Of a DNA stretch of 64,000 nt, positions 7,833 to 16,506 are shown piece by piece. This stretch comes from CAZRCG01 sp964598565 (GTDB taxonomy: Bacteria > Bdellovibrionota > UBA2394): positions 186,001 to 250,000 of the forward strand of contig CAZRCG010000001.1 of the NCBI GenBank assembly GCA_964598565.1, given 5' to 3'. A program made the position numbers and the translations under genes. The stretch's first letter is position 1. Every line of letters begins with the position of its first letter. The notes beneath the pieces are model-generated. The model searched no databases and was not told the DNA's origin. It worked only from the letters and a program-made list of their open reading frames with translations.

Positions 7833-9786
7833 GTTTCACCTCTGATTTTTTTTCTAAGAGCTTTTCTCGAGCGGTCTTTGAAGGCTCTTCTACCACAAAG
7901 GCTTTCTCGAGATCGATCTCGCTTGCACCCGCAGAATCTAGGAGTGCATCTAGGGATTGTAAAAGCGGATCCACATCAACTTCAGGACCTATCGCCTTTC
8001 GCTTCATGGATGGCCTTGTCGCGTCTTCTGAAAAATCAGCGGCCGGCGCTTCGGCTAACGCCTCTGTGATGGCCGCCTCCACGACAGGGGTGGTCGGTTC
8101 CACCACAGGGGCAAGTGTCTCTGCGTTTACAGACACAGCGACTTGTGGCTCAACAGACGCTGGCGCTTTAAGCTCAACCGGAGGCACGACAACTGCTGGC
8201 TCTTCGACCGCGATCTCTGCCACGGCAGGAGTCGCTGCCACGGCGGGAGTCTCTGTCACGGCGGGGGCATCTGTCTCAGCGGCGGTCTCTGTTACTGCTA
8301 CGTCGGCGACATCTGTCTCAGCAGCGGCCTCTGCCACCGCGGGAGTCTCTTCCACTACAGGATCTTTTTCTGCCAAAACTGCTTCTAACTTTACTTTCGG
8401 TTTGGCCGATTCGGTGGCAGCCGCCGCATCGGCTCGATCTCCCTGAAGGTCTTCGCATCCCACCACCCGATTTCGGCCACGATGCTTGGCTTGGTATAGA
8501 GCTTTGTCAGCCATTTCGACCAAGGCTGGGGCTGACACAGCATGTTTGGGAAACGACGCCACGCCCACGCTCATTGTCACCTTGCCAAGAGGCTGCTGCT
8601 CTCGGTGCGCAAAAGGAAAAGCCTCCACGGCGGCACGAACCTTATCGGCTTTAATCAGCGCCCCTTCATAATCGGTGAAAGGCAAGATGAAAACAAACTC
8701 TTCCCCGCCGTAGCGACACACAATATCAGAATCACGCTTCGTATTGTTCTCTTCAAAAATTCCAGCTAGCTGTCTAAGCAATTCGTCACCCTCGGGGTGC
8801 CCATGCTGATCATTGTATTTTTTAAAGTGGTCGACATCGCATATGATGAGACTCAGATCCGCCTGTTGCCTTTTTACCAGCGCAATATCTTGTCGCAAGC
8901 GATCCTGAAAATAACGATGGTTGTAAAGTTTTGTAAGACCGTCGCGATGCGCCAAATTGACCATTTCAAGATGTCGCAGCACTTTATCAAAACACAGACG
9001 AACTTCATGAGCCCAAAGAGCCACAAGTTCAGGAGCCACTGCTTCATAAACAATAATGCGCTCGTTCTGACCTGGTACCGTAAGTTCTAAAGTTTTAATC
9101 GATCGCAAATCTTGACGCGTCTGGAGATAATCCGCCATCACACCTTCGAAGGCGTCTTCCTCGAAAATTTTGGGATCTGTTTGACATTTTATGAGCCACC
9201 GCTGCCCGTCCTTTTCGCACCAAGCCGATCTCAGCGAGGGATCTTGAAGAATATTCTGAAGACCCTTCAGGGCCATCACTCGCAAGTTATCTTCATCGAG
9301 AACGCCCATCAATAAGGTCGTAAACTCGAAAAGGCGTTTTAGGTCTTGGCTACCTTTTTTTAAGCGCTTAATCAGCTCAGCGTTCTGCTGACGAAGAAGG
9401 ATTTTCTCCGCCACCTGATTCATTTTCTTTGAGACGATACCCAAATCATCAAAAGGCTTTGTCAGGTAGTCGTAAGCTCCTAGTGAGATAGCTTGCATCG
9501 CTGTTTCAAGTGTTGCATGCGATGTCATGATGACAAATTCTACCAAGGGGTGGTCTTTTTTTACTGCCTCGAGAAACTGAATGCCCGTCATCTCGGGCAT
9601 ATTGATATCACTTAGAATGATATGAAATTTTTCTTTCCCTAGCCGTTCAAAACCGAGCTTCCCATTTTCAGCAACCTCGACAGACCAGCCTTCATCTCTT
9701 AATGATTCACTAAGCATGCCTCTCAGGGATGCTTCATCATCGGTGATGAGAATTCGCACCTTCGATTTGTCGAAGGGCATCGTCAT
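7810..9786 (-). CDS. Response regulator diguanylate cyclase (REC-GGDEF) with Ala-rich tail
   Basis: This 658-residue protein should make c-di-GMP from two GTP when phosphorylated. Residues 9-125 are a REC domain (DDE 16-18, phospho-acceptor D60 in DINMPEMTG, T88, K110). Residues 145-270 form a GAF-like helical/strand segment that I cannot name confidently. Residues 278-445 are a GGDEF domain with the substrate-site RDGLTKLYNHRYF, an intact signature GGEEF at 360-364, and the inhibitory-site motif RDSD at 351-354. Residues 450-610 are a low-complexity Ala/Val/Glu/Thr tail, followed by a short charged end. The ATG at 9786 overlaps the stop of the histidine-kinase gene (ATGA), so the kinase is the obvious partner. 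Intact signatures indicate an active enzyme with product inhibition; that is inferred from motifs. Confidence 0.9.
   Translation of the reverse strand: MTMPFDKSKVRILITDDEASLRGMLSESLRDEGWSVEVAENGKLGFERLGKEKFHIILSDINMPEMTGIQFLEAVKKDHPLVEFVIMTSHATLETAMQAISLGAYDYLTKPFDDLGIVSKKMNQVAEKILLRQQNAELIKRLKKGSQDLKRLFEFTTLLMGVLDEDNLRVMALKGLQNILQDPSLRSAWCEKDGQRWLIKCQTDPKIFEEDAFEGVMADYLQTRQDLRSIKTLELTVPGQNERIIVYEAVAPELVALWAHEVRLCFDKVLRHLEMVNLAHRDGLTKLYNHRYFQDRLRQDIALVKRQQADLSLIICDVDHFKKYNDQHGHPEGDELLRQLAGIFEENNTKRDSDIVCRYGGEEFVFILPFTDYEGALIKADKVRAAVEAFPFAHREQQPLGKVTMSVGVASFPKHAVSAPALVEMADKALYQAKHRGRNRVVGCEDLQGDRADAAAATESAKPKVKLEAVLAEKDPVVEETPAVAEAAAETDVADVAVTETAAETDAPAVTETPAVAATPAVAEIAVEEPAVVVPPVELKAPASVEPQVAVSVNAETLAPVVEPTTPVVEAAITEALAEAPAADFSEDATRPSMKRKAIGPEVDVDPLLQSLDALLDSAGASEIDLEKAFVVEEPSKTAREKLLEKKSEVKRETGTEG
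8190..8420 (-). repeat. Low-complexity Ala/Thr/Val coding repeat
   Basis: Within the REC-GGDEF gene, short variants of the unit GCGGGAGTCTCTGTC (plus-strand reading) recur several times, coding for ETPAVAA-like repeats. They encode the disordered tail of the protein. Such tracts are prone to slippage, so length variation between strains is likely. The repeat also creates long open frames on the plus strand that are not genes. Confidence 0.6.
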
Positions 9787-11603
9787 GCAGCCACCTCTTT
9801 AGCTGGCTCGCTCTGATTCGACTGGCACGGAAGACCAATGGTGAACGTCGTACCCTTACCGGGCGTACTGTCGACGTCGATCGTACCTCCGTGATCTTTA
9901 ATAATACCGATAGTGACGGCAAGGCCCAGTCCGGTGCCTTTACCCACTCCTTTGGTCGTAAAGAAGGGCTCAAAAATTCTCGCCTTAACATCGGGGGGCA
10001 TCCCCGCACCTGTATCAGAGACCATCACTAAAACTCTTTGGGTTTCAGGTGAAAAGTGAGTGCTCACCGTAATGGTGCCCTTCGATTCCATGGCCTGTTG
10101 AGCATTCAGCAAGAGATTCATCATAACCTGCTGTATCTGATTGGCATTGCCGCTAATCCAAATGGGCGCTCCATCAATAGCAAACATCTGCACGAGTTTA
10201 ATGCCCGAAATTCCCAACTGATGTTCCACTAGACGAATCGAATCTTTCACAGTTCGATTGATATCAATGCGCATCATCGACGCCTTTTCTTGACGCGCAA
10301 ATCTCATGAGGTTCTCTACAATTTCTTTGCAGCGTACCGTTTCTTTCTCAATAATATCTAGATATCCGATGACAGGAGAGTCAGGGGTCAACTTCTTCTT
10401 GCTCATTTGCGCGTAACCCAAGATCCCCGCTAAAGGATTTTTTACTTCGTGCGCGATACCCGCTGACATCTGCCCAAACGCTGACATCTTTTCAGATTGA
10501 ATAAGCCGTGCTTTAGCATTCTCTATTTCCTGATCACGCTGTTTGAGGTCCTGAAGCATCTTATTAAAGATATTTGCCAAACGACCAATTTCGTCTTTAG
10601 ATTTTACGAGAATCTTTCCGGTAAACTCCCCCTTACCGACTCGCTCCATCAAGCGCATCAGCTCGCTCATAGGCCCGGTGATGGAATTGGAAAACAGAAT
10701 GATGAGAATTTCTGTGATAAAGAGAATGATCAACGCCGCAATGAGTGAGTTTATGAGAATATTGTTTTCTATCTCACTCGCTTTTGATACGCCCTCTTGC
10801 AGAACAACACTGAGGCCACCGCCTTGAGAAAATCTAAAAATAGAAGAAACCTGACTTTCTTTAGAACTATAATCAATGACAGCATAAGAACTTTCGCCGT
10901 CCTTCAGATTGGATAGAATTTTGAGTACACTTTGATCGTCATAAACTATCTCGCTCGGGTCCCAACCATCTAATGTAGAAAGCATAATGTTTTGATGAGA
11001 ATCGACCAAGGTGACGTTTTGCCCCCTTCGCCCTTTAATGTTTTGATAGAGCTTCTCTGACGCAATCTCCGCAATACCTACGTAGGCCATATCTTGAGAG
11101 CCTTCCGTGTAGAGGCCCGTCGCCAAAACAAAGGTTGGATGCAGTGGATTGTTGGTAGAATTGTAGATCAGCCAATCGCCTGGCTTTCTAAACTTGAATT
11201 TTGCTTCATCCACCAATTCTTGCTGACTCTTGTAACCAATAAGGCCCTCAGCATCAAAGCCTCTCGCACCCAGAGATTCTGTATTTGCCCACTCAAACGA
11301 CTGATGATTACCCTGAAGCGAGGTGATTTTGATCCAGAGTACATCTGGAAACAACCCTGGCTGAAGCACCACCGCCGGATCTAATTTCCATGCCTTAAAC
11401 ACATAATTAAGTTGCCGTTCATATTCTCCAACTCGAGAACTAATGGCCGTAGAGATTAACTCGGATACCTGGCGATTGGATATTTTCGTCTGTTCACGCT
11501 GAGCGTTTCGAACAATATGAAGAGAGTAGACGATGATAGAGCCAATGCCAAAAAGACAAATAGCCACCACAAAAAGAATGAGCTTGGCCCTAAGACTCTT
11601 CAC
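9783..11603 (-). CDS. Membrane sensor histidine kinase (double-Cache/HAMP/NtrB-like)
   Basis: A 606-residue inner-membrane kinase. One membrane helix (ILFVVAICLFGIGSIIVY) precedes a periplasmic sensor region of roughly 240 residues with Cache-like character. A second helix rich in Ile/Leu (IAALIILFITEILIILF) leads to a HAMP segment. The phospho-acceptor box is MSAGIAHEVKNPLAGILGYAQ, with His at about 385. The ATPase domain shows the N box (MNLLLNAQQAME), DTGAGMP, the F box FEPFFTTK and the G2 box GTGLGLAV. I chose the GTG at 11603: it follows GGGGGT closely and fits a TATAAT box whose start site would exclude the TTG twelve bases earlier. The two response-regulator genes follow with overlaps, so this is a three-gene phosphorelay. 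The signal sensed is unknown. Confidence 0.9.
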   Translation of the reverse strand: MKSLRAKLILFVVAICLFGIGSIIVYSLHIVRNAQREQTKISNRQVSELISTAISSRVGEYERQLNYVFKAWKLDPAVVLQPGLFPDVLWIKITSLQGNHQSFEWANTESLGARGFDAEGLIGYKSQQELVDEAKFKFRKPGDWLIYNSTNNPLHPTFVLATGLYTEGSQDMAYVGIAEIASEKLYQNIKGRRGQNVTLVDSHQNIMLSTLDGWDPSEIVYDDQSVLKILSNLKDGESSYAVIDYSSKESQVSSIFRFSQGGGLSVVLQEGVSKASEIENNILINSLIAALIILFITEILIILFSNSITGPMSELMRLMERVGKGEFTGKILVKSKDEIGRLANIFNKMLQDLKQRDQEIENAKARLIQSEKMSAFGQMSAGIAHEVKNPLAGILGYAQMSKKKLTPDSPVIGYLDIIEKETVRCKEIVENLMRFARQEKASMMRIDINRTVKDSIRLVEHQLGISGIKLVQMFAIDGAPIWISGNANQIQQVMMNLLLNAQQAMESKGTITVSTHFSPETQRVLVMVSDTGAGMPPDVKARIFEPFFTTKGVGKGTGLGLAVTIGIIKDHGGTIDVDSTPGKGTTFTIGLPCQSNQSEPAKEVAA

Positions 11604-11620
11604 GACTACCCCCAACCGTT

Positions 11621-11626
11621 ATTATA
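11621..11626 (-). promoter_or_regulatory. Possible -10 box of the kinase operon
   Basis: TATAAT on the minus strand, just downstream of the flagellin terminator and about 18 bases before the chosen GTG. The -35 position holds nothing close to TTGACA (a TTGACG lies 26 bases away, too far), so this is a half-supported promoter. It would let the kinase and response-regulator genes be expressed independently of flagellin. Confidence 0.3.
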
Positions 11627-11673
11627 CGTCGGACTTCAAGAGAGGTGGGCAGCGTCAAGAACTTGACATTCCC

Positions 11674-11700
11674 AGGGAAGACGCTGCGAACGTCTTCCCT
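11674..11700 (-). terminator. Hairpin after flagellin gene
   Basis: A perfect 10-bp stem (AGGGAAGACG at 11674-11683 with CGTCTTCCCT at 11691-11700) and a 7-nt loop start 20 bases beyond the flagellin stop. There is no T-run, so it may be a stabilising 3' hairpin or a weak terminator at the end of the flagellar block. Confidence 0.6.
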
Positions 11701-11720
11701 GAAATATCCTATTTTAAGTT

Positions 11721-13226
11721 TTAACGATTCTGAAGAAGGGTCAATGCCGACTGAGCGGTCACATTAGCCTGCGCTAAGATGGCGACTCCGGCCTGTTGAA
11801 GAATCTGAGCCTTCGTCAACTCTGCCGTTTCAGCCGCAATATCTGCATCTCGAATTTGCGACTGCGCTGCATTAAGATTTTCACTCGTAATTCCGAGTCG
11901 ACTGCCCGTTGTTTCAAGCCGGTTCTGCACCGCTCCAAGAGACGCTCGAATATTGACGAGCTGAGTAAGCGCCGCATCTACAACAGCGAGTGCGTCAGAC
12001 GCTCTCGCTTGAGTAGTCACTGAGATAGCCGCAATATTATTGGCTGATGCATCGACTGAGATACTCGTGGTCGAAAAACCCAACGCTGCCGATACTCCGG
12101 CACCTTGAACTCGAATCGCGTCCGACGATCGCAACTGAATAGAGCCAGTGCGAACCAACTGAGAAGCAGCCGAATAACCGGTCGACGTTGAAAATACCAA
12201 TCCTGTCGAGAATCCTGCGGTATAATTGGCTTCACTGGAAAAAACACCGTAAAGACCGGTGGTTGCCGCAGCGGCCGTCCACTGAAGAAAGATATTTCGA
12301 CCGTCATCCGCAACAAGCTCAATATCATCTGTAGAACTCGTCTGAAGCCGAGCCTTCACGCCGGTGGTATTGGAGTAGTTGTTAATGGCGGTAATAAATT
12401 CGTTCACCGAGCTGATGCCCGTTCCAAGAATTTGGGTACCATTGATGGCAAAACGATCAGTATTTAGATCGCCCTGGTAGCTTGAGAACGTCAAGTTATT
12501 GAGTTGAATGAGAGTCGTGCCGACATCCGCATATACCTTGGTCTGACCAGAACGCTCATTGATACGTTTCGCAAGTGCAATCGCAGAGTACGAGTTACCA
12601 GATGCTGACAATGTATCGTCAGTCGTCGTTGCGGCTGCAATCGCCACTCCATTGATAACGAGATTCTCAGTTCCTGAGGTAATTTGGTTTCTCACACCCG
12701 AGATCGTTCCTAGACCACCCAAAACAGAGGCTCTCGCATCTCCGATATTGAACGAGATGGTTTGTCCCTTGCGGGTACCTACCTGAAGATTGGTCGTTGT
12801 AAACGTACCATCCAACAGAAAGGTTCCGTTAAATTCTGTGGAAGCGGCGATACGATCAAACTCTTCGATCAAGGACTGAACTTCTCTATTAAGGTTGGTT
12901 CGGTCATTGTCCGAAATGGCGCCGTTCGCTGCCTGAATCGACAGCTCTCGAATGCGCTGAACAATATTGGTAGATTCAGCCAGCGCCCCTTCAGCCGTGG
13001 TTAAGAACCCAACAGCATCGTTCGCGTTTCGAATGGCTTGCTGAAGACCTCGCACTTGAGAACGTAAACCTTCTGATACTGCCAGACCGGCCGCATCGTC
13101 TCCGCCCGTATTGATACGAGAACCAGACGATAGTCGTTCCATCGCTTTGTTGAGGGCTCGCAAACTCGAGCCCAGGTTTCTCTGCGCCTTTAAGGCAATC
13201 ACATTTGTATTAATTCGAAGTCCCAT
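11721..13226 (-). CDS. fliC: Flagellin
   Basis: Filament subunit, exported by the flagellar type III system and polymerised outside the cell. It has 501 residues with the conserved N-terminal D0/D1 helices (MGLRINTNVIALKAQRNL, then RLSSGSRINTGGDDAAGLAVSEGLR) and C-terminal D0 (NLNAAQSQIRDADIAAETAEL, ending in ALTLLQNR). The middle, roughly residues 180-410, is a variable Thr/Ser/Ala-rich surface domain. The ATG at 13226 follows AAGGAGGG at 9 nt. The gene is last in the flagellar block, 24 bases after fliW. No sigma-28 box was found in the short upstream gap, so it is either read through from upstream or served by a promoter inside fliW that I did not recognise. The leader carries CsrA-type motifs. 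Confidence 0.97.
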   Translation of the reverse strand: MGLRINTNVIALKAQRNLGSSLRALNKAMERLSSGSRINTGGDDAAGLAVSEGLRSQVRGLQQAIRNANDAVGFLTTAEGALAESTNIVQRIRELSIQAANGAISDNDRTNLNREVQSLIEEFDRIAASTEFNGTFLLDGTFTTTNLQVGTRKGQTISFNIGDARASVLGGLGTISGVRNQITSGTENLVINGVAIAAATTTDDTLSASGNSYSAIALAKRINERSGQTKVYADVGTTLIQLNNLTFSSYQGDLNTDRFAINGTQILGTGISSVNEFITAINNYSNTTGVKARLQTSSTDDIELVADDGRNIFLQWTAAAATTGLYGVFSSEANYTAGFSTGLVFSTSTGYSAASQLVRTGSIQLRSSDAIRVQGAGVSAALGFSTTSISVDASANNIAAISVTTQARASDALAVVDAALTQLVNIRASLGAVQNRLETTGSRLGITSENLNAAQSQIRDADIAAETAELTKAQILQQAGVAILAQANVTAQSALTLLQNR

Positions 13227-13250
13227 TGATCATCCCTCCTTGATCCTTGA
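13227..13250 (-). promoter_or_regulatory. Candidate CsrA-binding leader of fliC
   Basis: The 24-base gap between fliW and fliC contains three ANGGA motifs on the minus strand: AAGGA at 13244-13248, AAGGA at 13237-13241 and AGGGA at 13233-13237. The last two form the ribosome-binding site itself. This is the architecture of CsrA-repressed flagellin mRNA, known from the Bacillus CsrA-FliW-Hag switch. With csrA and fliW immediately upstream, the same homeostasis loop is inferred here. Confidence 0.6.
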
Positions 13251-13829
13251 TCACAGTCCTTGTTCACTTACTTCATCTAAAATCGATACTATATCGTTCG
13301 TAGTTGATGACATCTCCACTCCCTTAGTCACAGTCGCAGGAACGCCCGCTAAGGCAGCTTCTGCTAAATGCGGAAACAGAAAATGCTTTGTTTCAAATAC
13401 CGAATCTTTTAAGACGATCTGTTTACCCTTCATGGTCTTCCAGTTGATCACAAGGGGTCCTCGCAGATTGGCCGTCATCAGACGAGTGTCGGTAGGCACC
13501 GTGAGTATCGCAATGACATTCACTTCCTCGACGCTCTGAAGACCTAAGGCTTTGCGTTCTTCTTCTGCTAAATTAAAAACGAAATCTGAAAAGAAAAGAC
13601 CGGGATCTGTCACTAAGAACATCAACTCGGGATTTTCCAGAGACACAAGCCACTTGAAAGGCATTGTTTCATCCGCAGGGTCGTTGCATAGAATGAATCG
13701 ACTCAGCTTAGGAAAGCCAAGAATTTCATCCACAAAGTGAATGATCCGACTTTCATCGAACTCTACTCGGCCAATGCGTTTCGACTCAATGACACTCATT
13801 TTCATTATAGGAGTATCTGGCGTGTTCAT
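13251..13829 (-). CDS. fliW: Flagellar assembly factor FliW
   Basis: A 192-residue cytoplasmic protein that in known systems binds CsrA and flagellin, releasing CsrA repression when flagellin is consumed. The family core is clear: RIIHFVDEILGFPKLSRFIL, PFKWLVSLENPELMFLVTDP and a conserved NVIAILTVP segment. The C-terminal 25 residues are an acidic tail. The start is ATG 13829, which overlaps the csrA stop (ATGA) and has GGAGGG 8 nt upstream. The frame is open for another 105 codons upstream, but that stretch is csrA read in the wrong frame. Adjacent csrA and fliC genes make the partnership convincing. Confidence 0.93.
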   Translation of the reverse strand: MNTPDTPIMKMSVIESKRIGRVEFDESRIIHFVDEILGFPKLSRFILCNDPADETMPFKWLVSLENPELMFLVTDPGLFFSDFVFNLAEEERKALGLQSVEEVNVIAILTVPTDTRLMTANLRGPLVINWKTMKGKQIVLKDSVFETKHFLFPHLAEAALAGVPATVTKGVEMSSTTNDIVSILDEVSEQGL

Positions 13830-14098
13830 GAACTCATCCCTCCCTTCAACGAAACTCGTGATTCCTTCTCTAGCAGTGCTGGCATGAGATCCTTCACTAG
13901 GTCCAAATCTCCCGCCACCTGCAGGGCTTCTTTGTTCTCGCACTGAATCTTCTGGTAAATCTCTTCTCGGTGAATAGTCGTCTCGCGAGGTGCATTGATT
14001 CCCAACCTCACTTGATTTCCCTTCACCGCCTGAACAATAATTTTGATATTGTCGTTTATCCAGATGGACTCCCCTAAACGACGTGTCAAGACGAGCAT
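13826..14098 (-). CDS. csrA: Carbon storage/flagellin translation regulator CsrA
   Basis: RNA-binding dimer that blocks translation by covering ANGGA motifs at ribosome sites. The N-terminal 60 residues are canonical: MLVLTRRLGESIWI, then VKGNQVRLGINAPRETTIHREEIYQKI, including the RNA-contacting N-terminal strand and the HREE segment. The protein has 90 residues, with a C-terminal extension (DLDLVKDLMPALLEKESRVSL) longer than in the 61-residue enterobacterial protein; in other bacteria an extended C-terminus is where FliW acts. ATG 14098 has AGGAGG 5 nt upstream. It sits between flgL and fliW, with an overlapping stop/start with fliW. Confidence 0.95.
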   Translation of the reverse strand: MLVLTRRLGESIWINDNIKIIVQAVKGNQVRLGINAPRETTIHREEIYQKIQCENKEALQVAGDLDLVKDLMPALLEKESRVSLKGGMSS

Positions 14099-14152
14099 CA
14101 GATCCTCCTATGATTGTATGTTCCATTTCAAACCGTTTCATGTTCAAAAAAC

Positions 14153-15094
14153 CTATCGAATAAAATCCATCAATGACGGTAAATTCATAACATTGCCTGC
14201 CGCCGTCATTGTAGCTTGCAGTGCCGTATTCGCCCTTTGGTAATCGAAAGCCGCTTCCGACATATCCACTTCAACAATGGATGACAGAAACCCTTTTAAG
14301 GTTTCTCGCTGGGTGTCGAAGTGAATTCGATTCAATTCAATTCGATTCACTCGAGCGCCCACCGATGTGATTTCTGAAAGCAATTGGTTTAAGCCAATAT
14401 CTAAGTCGTCGATCATCGACCCAACACTCGCAGGGTCGGTATCATCCAAATTGTCAGTTCTTAAGGCGACCTCAAGGTCCGCGAGCGTTTGAAAAATATT
14501 TACCGTTTGAGGACTTCCGTCTCCTGCGAAAACCTCATCCCCTCGGCTCTGAATTTGTAGATGGCTTGAATCGCCTATTTGAATCGACCGCACATTCGTA
14601 TCGCCCGCATAAGTGGCAACTGGGTCAGCATTGGGTTGAGCCGCATCTAAACTAAAGGGGGCTGTGCTGGTGCGGTAACCCGCGAACAAGTATTCCCCGC
14701 TAACTTCAGTGTTCGCTACTAATACCATCTGCTGCATGAGCTGTTGAATTTCTGCAGCAATCGCAGCTCGAGACTCGGAGCTCAAAATTCCGTTTCGACC
14801 TTGAATGGCGAGCTCTTTCGCCCGTACCACTAAATCTTTGGCGGATGTGAGCGCGGCCTCGGTCTCTCGCAAATAGCGCTCCCCAGAATCCAAATTTTTA
14901 AGGTATTGCTCAATACGATCAATGCCTTGCTGATATCCCATCGCTACTCGCGCACCTTCGGGATCATCCGAGGCTCTATTAATGCGACGCTGTGTGGATA
15001 GCTGCTCTGAAGCCTTATACAAATCGCTATTTCGAAGAGAAAGAGCTCTTTGAAACAAGACAAAATTGGACAGGCCTGTCGATCGAATCGTCAT
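14153..15094 (-). CDS. flgL: Flagellar hook-filament junction protein FlgL
   Basis: A 313-residue flagellin-like junction protein (HAP3) that joins the filament to FlgK at the hook tip. It shares the flagellin-type N-terminal helix (LSTQRRINRASDDPEGARVAMGYQ, shown in part) and a C-terminal helix (FDYQRANTALQATMTAAGNVMNL). The ATG at 15094 lies 2 bases after the flgK stop, so the pair is translationally coupled. It is exported through the flagellar type III apparatus, probably with FlgN as chaperone. Length and ends match the family; nothing is unusual. Confidence 0.95.
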   Translation of the reverse strand: MTIRSTGLSNFVLFQRALSLRNSDLYKASEQLSTQRRINRASDDPEGARVAMGYQQGIDRIEQYLKNLDSGERYLRETEAALTSAKDLVVRAKELAIQGRNGILSSESRAAIAAEIQQLMQQMVLVANTEVSGEYLFAGYRTSTAPFSLDAAQPNADPVATYAGDTNVRSIQIGDSSHLQIQSRGDEVFAGDGSPQTVNIFQTLADLEVALRTDNLDDTDPASVGSMIDDLDIGLNQLLSEITSVGARVNRIELNRIHFDTQRETLKGFLSSIVEVDMSEAAFDYQRANTALQATMTAAGNVMNLPSLMDFIR

Positions 15095-15096
15095 AA

Positions 15097-16506
15097 TTAT
15101 ATGCTCAGTAAGTCATCCATTAATTTATCGGCCACCGCCATCAGCCTTGAGGCTGCTTGAAATGCCCGTTGATATCGAATAATATCTGCCCCTTCTTCGT
15201 CGAGATTCACTCCCGACACGCTTTCGCGTTGCACCTCCATTTGAGAGAGCAAATAAGTTTGAGTCTGATGTTGGCGGTTTACCTGACTCACCGCATTTCC
15301 AATCGTCCCCACAATTCCCTGATAGTATTGGGCAAATGTTGAGGTCCCTGTGCTCATCGTTAAACTAGTTTGCATATTGGCCAAAGCCAACGCATTGCGA
15401 TTATCTGAAATGCCCGAGACCAGAGGATCTTGCTCAGCGGCCGCAATGCTTCTGACATCGGCGATCACCGAGGCATCCACCGCAATGGACCCTGCGGCCC
15501 CCGAAGAACTCGCCATAGGTGTAAAAAAGTTGTTGCCCGTCGAAGAGTCCAATCCATAGCCCGCTGAGTACTGGGTATTAATTTGGGTCACCAATTGATA
15601 CGCCAAAGTATCAAGGCTCGAAACCTGAGTATTGATGGTGGTATTTCGATCGACAAGATTGCCGCCTAAGCGACCGCTATCGATTCGACTTGTGACATCT
15701 TGAGTAAACCCTGAAAGAGCGCTTTCAAGTTCAACCGTCAGATTGCCTCCCGAACTAATATCGTCGGTTCCAACAGAGAATGTACCCGACGAGAATGCGG
15801 TAACAAGACCACCGCCACCCACCAACTGTACGTCGACCGAGCCATTCGTCTGCGTAAAATAACTGACAGGAACTTCTTCCGACAGCTGACGCAGCAAATA
15901 GGTTCGTCGAGCGACTAGTTCCGCCGCCTGATCTGAGCCGCCCTGGTTCACAATGGTGCGATTCAAGCTGGCAATTTCTTCTGCGAGGCTGTTGATCGAT
16001 TCAATGCGAGAAGAAATTTCTTCTGAAAGATCTCGCCGCATCGTATTGAGCTGAGTCGAAAGTCGATTGAAGGTTTGGGCCAACAAAATGGCTCTATCAC
16101 GAACCCCCTGTCGCATGGGAATACTGGATGGATTATTGGATAGTTCGCTTAACGAATTAAAGTAATCGTTCATGGCTTTGGCAAGACCGCCGCCATCCGC
16201 CTCGTTAAAGAGGGCCTCCATTTGATTCACTGTCTTTTTACGAGAATCTACGGTACCGAAATCATTGCTCAAATCAAAAAGTTGCATTTCTACAAATGGG
16301 TCGACAATCGAACGGAGTCCAGTGACTTCGGCGCCGCCGGCAATGCCGATATTCATAGGGTCGGCGCTACGAGGCGAAACAATGAGTTCCTGACGGGCGT
16401 AGCCCTTGGTATTCATATTGGCAATATTGTTTGACGCTGTAGACAACGCTTTTTGCGCAATATTGAGACCATCGAGGCCTCGATTGAATACCCCTGACAG
16501 GCTCAT
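15097..16506 (-). CDS. flgK: Flagellar hook-associated protein FlgK
   Basis: First hook-filament junction protein (HAP1). The 469 residues carry the rod/hook signature near the N-terminus (LNIAQKALSTASNNIANMNTKGYARQ, given in part) and the C-terminal GVNLDEEGADIIRYQRAFQAASRLM typical of axial proteins. It is somewhat short for FlgK because the variable central region is compact. The ATG at 16506 overlaps the flgN stop by 4 bases, linking the protein to its probable export chaperone. It is followed directly by flgL. Confidence 0.95.
   Translation of the reverse strand: MSLSGVFNRGLDGLNIAQKALSTASNNIANMNTKGYARQELIVSPRSADPMNIGIAGGAEVTGLRSIVDPFVEMQLFDLSNDFGTVDSRKKTVNQMEALFNEADGGGLAKAMNDYFNSLSELSNNPSSIPMRQGVRDRAILLAQTFNRLSTQLNTMRRDLSEEISSRIESINSLAEEIASLNRTIVNQGGSDQAAELVARRTYLLRQLSEEVPVSYFTQTNGSVDVQLVGGGGLVTAFSSGTFSVGTDDISSGGNLTVELESALSGFTQDVTSRIDSGRLGGNLVDRNTTINTQVSSLDTLAYQLVTQINTQYSAGYGLDSSTGNNFFTPMASSSGAAGSIAVDASVIADVRSIAAAEQDPLVSGISDNRNALALANMQTSLTMSTGTSTFAQYYQGIVGTIGNAVSQVNRQHQTQTYLLSQMEVQRESVSGVNLDEEGADIIRYQRAFQAASRLMAVADKLMDDLLSI

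Noticed and set aside
7820..8446. Plus-strand Ser/Ala/Thr-rich frame of 208 codons
   Set aside because: It is antisense to the low-complexity tail of the REC-GGDEF protein and is open only because of the GC-rich codon repeat.
13251..13420. Sigma-28 promoter for flagellin inside fliW
   Set aside because: No TAAA / GCCGATAA pair at 11-15 base spacing could be found; CGATAT near 13290 has no partner.
13830..14147. Open frame extending fliW upstream by 105 codons
   Set aside because: It covers csrA in another frame. csrA is a clear family member with its own ribosome site, and fliW has a good ATGA start at 13829.
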